Assembly (NCBI GenBank): GCA_018398815.1
Contig: CM031595.1
Coordinates: forward strand, 45,201,021-45,265,020
Length of the DNA: 64,000 nucleotides
Direction of reading: 5' to 3'
DNA from: Conus ventricosus
Lineage: Eukaryota > Mollusca > Gastropoda > Neogastropoda > Conidae
The notes under the pieces are model-generated. The model searched no databases, had not been told where the DNA came from, and saw only the letters and a list, made by a program, of their open reading frames with translations. Both the position numbers and the translations under genes were made by a program. Below are positions 58,901 to 64,000 of the stretch, in pieces. Numbering within the stretch: position 1 is the stretch's first letter; every line of letters starts with the position of its first letter.

Positions 58901-61900
58901 CGACCTCCACACCAAGGGATGGTGCAAGTCTGGATGTGCATACAGCCAGCGATTTAGCCCAGGCCAGTTCAGTCTTAGAACACATTAAGACAGAGGTGAC
59001 AGAAGAGGAAGACTTAGAAACTGGACACACCATTGATGACTCTACTGTTCATGATGAAGATGAGCTTAGTTCACCCTTTGAAGTGATGTCACCAACTGAA
59101 CTGCAGGAAACAACTTTCATGGCTGCTGACACATGCTTTGGACAGATGGCCACCTCCGCTGATTCCGCGGCTTCGGGAAGTGACTTTGCTGACATAGTGA
59201 CTTCTGATATCAAAGATGATGTCATGACGAATGGTCCAACCGAGGTGGAGTATGTGGCAGAGTATGATGCTGAAGCAGGGAAAGACCAGATGATGGCCTC
59301 TGATGAGTTGAAAGAGCGGCTAGAAGAAGCAGTCATGAGTGATACAGAGTGTGAAGAACAGGAAGAGGAAGAGAGTGGGTTAGCAGCTGCAGTGTGGACA
59401 GCTGAGGAAGAGAAAGGTGCCAGTGGTGCTGAAGCAACACTATCTGAGCTCCAGTTGCCTCCTGGAACTGATGTGAACATGTCCATGTCAGACCAGACTC
59501 TGTATGGCTTGGAGATGCCTTCAGAGGAAACGGCCACAATGTCAACATCTCTGCAAAGAGACCTGATGACTAAATCTGAAACAGACCAAGACTCTGACCG
59601 CACTCAACCCCCAACTGAAGTGACTTTCAGAACAGATGAACAGGTGTCAGATCAGGTGGAAACCTCTGCTGAACTGAGAGCTAGTGCGCTTTTTGAAAGT
59701 GATGAAATCACTTCTGCTGAAGCCCACCAATAGCTGCAGTACCAGACCAGCAACAAGTGGTGGAGGACAGGGAAGATGAAGAAGAAGATGATGCAGTTGA
59801 AGAAATTAAAGAAGAAGCTGTGGCACATCCTGAAACCCTCACTGCAGCAGCGACTGAAGAAGAACCATACCAGCTTGACCCAGGCTCCCTGTACCCAGGG
59901 AAGCGAGCCCTTGAAATTCAGATTCCTGTTACTACTGATGTCACAGAAGACCCCCAACAATTCATTGAGGAAGGAGAACATGAAGAATATGAAGGAGAAC
60001 CAATTCCAGAACGAAGATTGGAAGAAGACTTTGACTTAGATGATGACAATCTTCTGGGGGAAGCTGCAGGTGGAGAGGAGGAGTTCATGGAACAAGAGGC
60101 AGAGGAGATGGAGTACATGGAAAAACCAGAGGAAGAACTGCTTCGTTTAAAGGATAGCAAGCCTGAATCTGAGGATGAAGATGAGGATCAGCAACAGGGA
60201 GAGAATGTTCAGGCAGCTGGCCTGTTAGGTGTGCAGGGGTATGATGACCTTGAACGACCTCTGTCACCTACTCCTGATGCTTTTCGGCAAATGTTCTTTG
60301 GCAGGGAAGATGACAAAGAGCCTGAAAGCCCAGCTCAATCTGGTGCTGAAGAAGATATAGAAAAGACCGCAAGTCACTTTGTGGAAACCATATTAGAAGA
60401 TGTGAAAGAGAAAGTGCAAACACTGTCATCAGCAAAGTCTGCTGAAAAAGAAGAACTCACAAAGCTAGAAGACACAGAAGATGCTGCAGTGGAAGAGGAT
60501 AGAAAATTAGAGTTTGAAGAACCAGAAGATGAGCTACCAGAGGATAAGCAACAGAAGGATGATGCAGAACAGTTGGATGAATTTTTGCCAACAGCTTCAG
60601 CTCGCACCCAGCAGACAAAAACAACTGTACTAATGAAGCAACTTTCGGAGGACATTCCAGGCATCACTATCACTGAACATCTGTCAGGGGTTGACTCAGA
60701 AAGCATAGAAGAAGAGGAGGAAATGGATGAAACTGATTACCCCATTGCTCAAGATGATTCCCGTGTCCAGTGTGTTCCTGAAGAGGAAGAGGAAGAGCAG
60801 AAAAAAGTTCCAACTGGTGATGATGTAGATGGAAGAGAGGATGACAGAAGAGAGGATGAACTACACTTCATTGAAACCTCAGCAGATACAGAAATGCAGT
60901 TTGAAATGACCATCGAACAACCAGAAGGCAAGTCTCAGTCTTTTTTAGCGGGGAGTGATCCAGCCTCAGCTCATACATTTGCATCTGCTGGGCATCTGCC
61001 TCTCAGAGATGTTTTCTCTGTGTCATCATCAAAGGTGGAAGCTGGAGCTGGATCGGATGAAGAATTTGAAATCATGGAAGCTGACATCAAAATGCAAGAC
61101 TATGCTGAACCTTTGAGCCCAGAAGACCATGGGGATTCTTCCAGTGTAGATAGTTTTGCTACTGTAGTAGCGGCTGATGCTGAGGATGAAGACGAAAATG
61201 AAGATGAAGGCGATGTAGAAGACAGACTGGCAGAAATTGCTTCCATGTCATCCTCAATGCATTCAGACATGCAGTTAACACAAGCAGAAGTGGATGAAAG
61301 ATTTGAGGAAACCGAGGATGAGGAAATAAAAATCCCACAGGAATGGCCCAAAGCAAAAGACTCTGTCAAGGAATCAGACTTCTCTTCTTCCACTGAAAGT
61401 GATCGCTATGATTCCAAGGAAAATGAGCTTTCATCTTCAGTAGAAAGTGACAGGTATGCTGGCAAAGAAGAGCTTTCTTCTTCTGTCGAGAGTGATCGGT
61501 ATGGTAGCAATGTTGAAATGTCTTCCTCAGTAGAGAGTGATCGTTATGAATTTGTAGACAGAGCTGCATTGTCGGTCATCACTGAACTGTCTGAGGAAGA
61601 ACAGTTTGAAATGATTGAGAAGGATGACTTAGGAAATGAAACTGGTCCCGAGTCAGATCCTCAAGAACAGTTCCATTGCTCTCCCCCAGAGGGTCCTTCA
61701 CGATCGCCTGGTTTTGGGGCACTCGATACTTCACTAAACCACTGCATGACAAAGATGATGCTTCAGTTTCCTCTTCACTGCTTGAGTTTGAAAGACTTGA
61801 GAAGCAGATGGGTAATTCAGGATCCAGCTCTATTGACACTTCAGACAAAGAGAGTTTTGGTGGTTCTTATGATGAAAGAAAACATCATGAGTTTCTCGTG

Positions 61901-63413
61901 TCATCCTATGAGGATAAAAAATTTGAATATGGATCATTCGATGAAAAGAAATTGTTGAGGTACAAACGAGAAATGGAAAGAGACGATTTCTCAACAACTT
62001 CCTCACTGGCAGAATTTGAAAAGCTTGAACGACAGATTGACCAACAGGGCTCCAACAGTTCAGTGGAGGAGAAGTGTGCTGCAGAAAGCAAGAGCAGTGG
62101 TGGAAAATCTGGCTCTGGCTCTGGTTCTGGCTCAGTGGCAGGCTCAGTGTCCTCACTGACTGAATTTGAAAAGCTGGAGGCTGAACTAGCAGCAGCAGAT
62201 TCTGATGACAGACGCAGCTCAGTGGACAGTTCTCTGCAGCGAAGAAGTGAGACCTCTTCTTTAGCTTCCCTCAATGAATTTGAAAGACTAGAGCGAGATG
62301 TGGTGGCGAACAATGAACTGGAAGCTGAGGCACAGAAGATTGTGTCGTATCTTGAGGCAGGCAGTCTTGATTCAGGTCGCATGTTCTACTACAGCAGTTC
62401 TGTTGGCTACAGTAGTTCTGATCTCAGTGAAGGAGAAGCAGCCAAAAAGGAGCAGGATAAGGACTCTCTTGAGGGTCAGGATGCAGTAGAGCATGACTCA
62501 CTGAGTGAAGGAGAGGACAAAGATGATGAACCAGACTCACTGGATGCAGATACCTCAGAGATGACAGACATGACATCAAGTGTCATCTTTGCTGGACCAG
62601 AACCACACGCCGCTCCTGCAGGGGCATCTCATGACATGGACACAGATTCCTTGGCTGGAGAGTGCATCATGCAGCTGTCCACCGATTCCCTTGTCCTTAC
62701 TCAGCAGATGCGTACCTCTGATTCCACCAAATTTGACACCGACTCTCTGCAGGAGCAGGAAGATATCATGGTAAGATCTGTGGACTCTTTAGAGCAGGAA
62801 AAACATTCTGACAAGTGTGATCAAGACTCTTTGCAAGAAGATGTAATGCACACATCAACAGACTCGTTAGAACTGGTTCAAGTAGAGCAGCAAATACCTG
62901 AGAATCTCATGTTGATGTCAGTAGAATCAGCACATTGGAGTATGGGGAGTTCAGGGGGAACTATGTGTAGATCGGAGGAGTCACATACTGATTCTCACGA
63001 TTTCATGCAAGTCTCTGCAGAATCAATTGAAGATCTGAAATCATCTCACACTGAACAAACTTTGAAGACTCAGCTAACAAAATCATCTGAGTATGTGCAA
63101 GAAGGAGCCTCCATAGAAGTGATGCATTATACTAGCAGTAGCACCACAGTAACCAAAACTCAGGTGACAAAATCTTTCGTTGACGAGGATGCCAATGTGA
63201 TGGAGTCCAGTGGCTACTCTCAAGATGATGATGAAGAAGATGAGAAGGAGAAGGAGAGCCCTTTCATGTCTTGGGGACCTTATCAAGAACAGAAGAAAGT
63301 GTACACAATGACTGAGTGGGAGGCCTTGAAGAAGAAGAAAAAGGAAACGCAAGAGGAGCGTTCAGGCACCTCCTCTCCACAATCAACTGAAGGCGAACCC
63401 GGTGAACCCGGAG
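55997..63413 (+). CDS. Giant exon N (~2,474 codons), ankyrin-like tail, five frame breaks
   Basis: Acceptor CTTTTGTAG at 55996 and donor CCGGAG|GTACTT at 63413. The 7,417 bases contain five shifts, each repaired by one added base (near 56026-56031, 56695, 57428-57431, 59723-59732 and 61716-61719). With five bases the exon is 7,422 bases, phase 1 to phase 1. Order: acidic start; five 30-residue MSETETDRAEEFLVEEK units (56556-57000); an ordered-looking TYIKMPWEIAHQYKRQ patch (57610-57657); acidic linkers, with KKVTF at 57825 and 58531; a Glu/Asp-rich stretch (59760-61350); four SSS[V/T]ESDRY units (61378-61570); four SLxEFExLE units (61768-62295); DSL-type repeats (62460-62870); and a C-terminal SWGPYQEQKKVYTMTEWEAL patch (63270-63329). 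SLxEFExLE and DSLE repeats recall insect giant ankyrins in my memory, unverified. Confidence 0.85.
56556..57000 (+). repeat. Five 90-bp coding tandem repeats
   Basis: GATGTCTGAAACAGAGAC begins at 56561, 56651, 56740, 56830 and 56920. Spacing is 90, 89, 90 and 90 bases; the 89-base step carries GTAGAGAGAAAG where the others have GTAGAGGAGAAAG, i.e. one G is missing. The encoded unit is MSETETDRAEEFLVEEKVTT, TEELExxEPV. Copies are almost identical. Confidence 0.95.
61378..61570 (+). repeat. Four coding SSSVESDRY repeats
   Basis: SSSTESDRY or SSSVESDRY occurs four times with spacers of 6-9 residues (DSKENEL, AGKEEL, GSNVEM). Confidence 0.9.
61768..62295 (+). repeat. Four coding SLxEFExLE motifs
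   Basis: SSLLEFERLEKQ, SSLAEFEKLERQ, SSLTEFEKLEAE and SLNEFERLERD are spaced 35-75 residues apart, separated by Ser/Asp/Gly-rich linkers. They are probably short helical recognition elements in a disordered chain. Confidence 0.9.
62460..62870 (+). repeat. Coding DSL / DxDSLxxxxIM repeats
   Basis: About nine D-S-L motifs occur. Three form a larger unit: DTDSLAGECIMQLSTDSL, DTDSLQEQEDIMVRSVDSLE and DQDSLQEDVMHTSTDSLE. Each pairs an Asp-x-Asp-Ser-Leu with a hydrophobic IM/VM and a second x-DSL. Confidence 0.88.
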
Positions 63414-64000
63414 GTACTTTCACATTGCCAGCATTGTTTACATGTTGTCAACATGACTTTTTGTTTCTTTGCTTAGAGGTTAGACGGTGAGCTTCCTGCT
63501 AATGTGCACTGCTCTTTAAGCATCCTGCATGGATATTGCTTCTGGGTTCATGTGTCTCATCGCTGATTGTGACATTTCAAAGTAAATGTTGTTAGATTCT
63601 TTTGTTTTTGTTTTTTTCGTGTGTGTGTGTGTGATCTGTCAATTTTTGGTGTTATTCTGCTGTCCCCTCTCCCCCCAAGTTTTGCTCAGTTTGTTTTGAT
63701 CATGTTTTGCTCTGTTGGTCTTGTCTTAATATTGTCAAATGTTGGATTATGAAGTTATTTTATCTCTTGTTTGTGCATTGTGTCAAATGTCTTTTATTTC
63801 ATAGTACCTGTGTATAGTTACACTTTTTGAATGTTTCCTTCCATCTTCATTTGAGCCTAACAGTTTTAATGCTATTGGGGTTCGGAAGAAAAAAAGTTTT
63901 TCTTCTTTTTTTTTTTGTCCATTCTGTAGAATCATTAGAATTTCAGAAAATTTCTGTGTGCCTGAAGATTTCACTTTTTCTTTCTTTTGTTTTCATTTGG
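63414..64000 (+). other. Start of intron downstream of exon N
   Basis: It follows donor GAG|GTACTT. T-rich sequence with a short GT run (63618-63634). The gene must continue beyond the window because no in-frame terminal stop with a polyadenylation signal is seen. Confidence 0.65.

Overview
The window is metazoan nuclear DNA: long T-rich introns, GT-AG exon borders, many (CT)n and (CA)n microsatellites, and pogo-like, hAT-like, LINE and SINE-like elements. A marine mollusc, perhaps a gastropod, is my best guess from the repeat style, but nothing here proves it. There are no prokaryotic features, CRISPR arrays or stable RNA genes that I can support.

One plus-strand gene appears to span the whole window and to run off both ends. 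I place 14 candidate coding exons (A to N): 438-598, 8717-8907, 11055-11123, 13370-13540, 19722-19802, 25178-25660, 29708-30682, 33038-33154, 36979-37116, 38691-38723, 43502-49639, 50044-50490, 55121-55225 and 55997-63413. Every junction I can read is phase 1, so almost any exon could be skipped without breaking the frame. Together they encode about 5,500 residues of very acidic, Ser/Thr/Glu-rich, probably disordered protein. Two exons are giant: K has 2,046 codons and N about 2,474.

The best identity is the tail of a giant neuronal-type ankyrin (the Ank2 / UNC-44 / ANK2-ANK3 class). Support comes from the giant exons, repeated LPDGT-type motifs in exon G, repeated SLxEFExLE and DSLE motifs in exon N, and a Trp-centred acidic motif in exon K that resembles the GABARAP-binding extended LIR of vertebrate giant ankyrins. 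No ankyrin repeats, ZU5, UPA or death domain lie in the window; they would have to lie outside it. This is inference without a database search.

Layout: 1-8.7 kb holds candidate exon A, a 2.6-kb minisatellite and microsatellites. 8.7-25 kb holds small exons B to E, a TA-flanked inverted-repeat element (14424-15502), a pogo/Tigger-like element (16955-19330) with a hAT-like element nested inside it, and a deleted pogo copy (22084-22660). 25-43 kb holds exons F to J in long introns with CT microsatellites, a Tx1-like LINE tail and a tRNA-type SINE. 43.5-50.5 kb holds giant exon K and exon L. 50.5-55.1 kb is an intron with an antisense L2/CR1-like LINE whose reverse transcriptase frame is open. 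55.1-63.4 kb holds exon M and giant exon N.

Two things need care. Exon N is broken by five single-base frame shifts, and exons A and B are each one base short of a multiple of three; all seven need exactly one added base, most at short homopolymers, so base-calling error is likelier than gene decay. Also, all 15 long CT arrays have the pyrimidine on the sense strand, whereas CA/GT arrays occur both ways.
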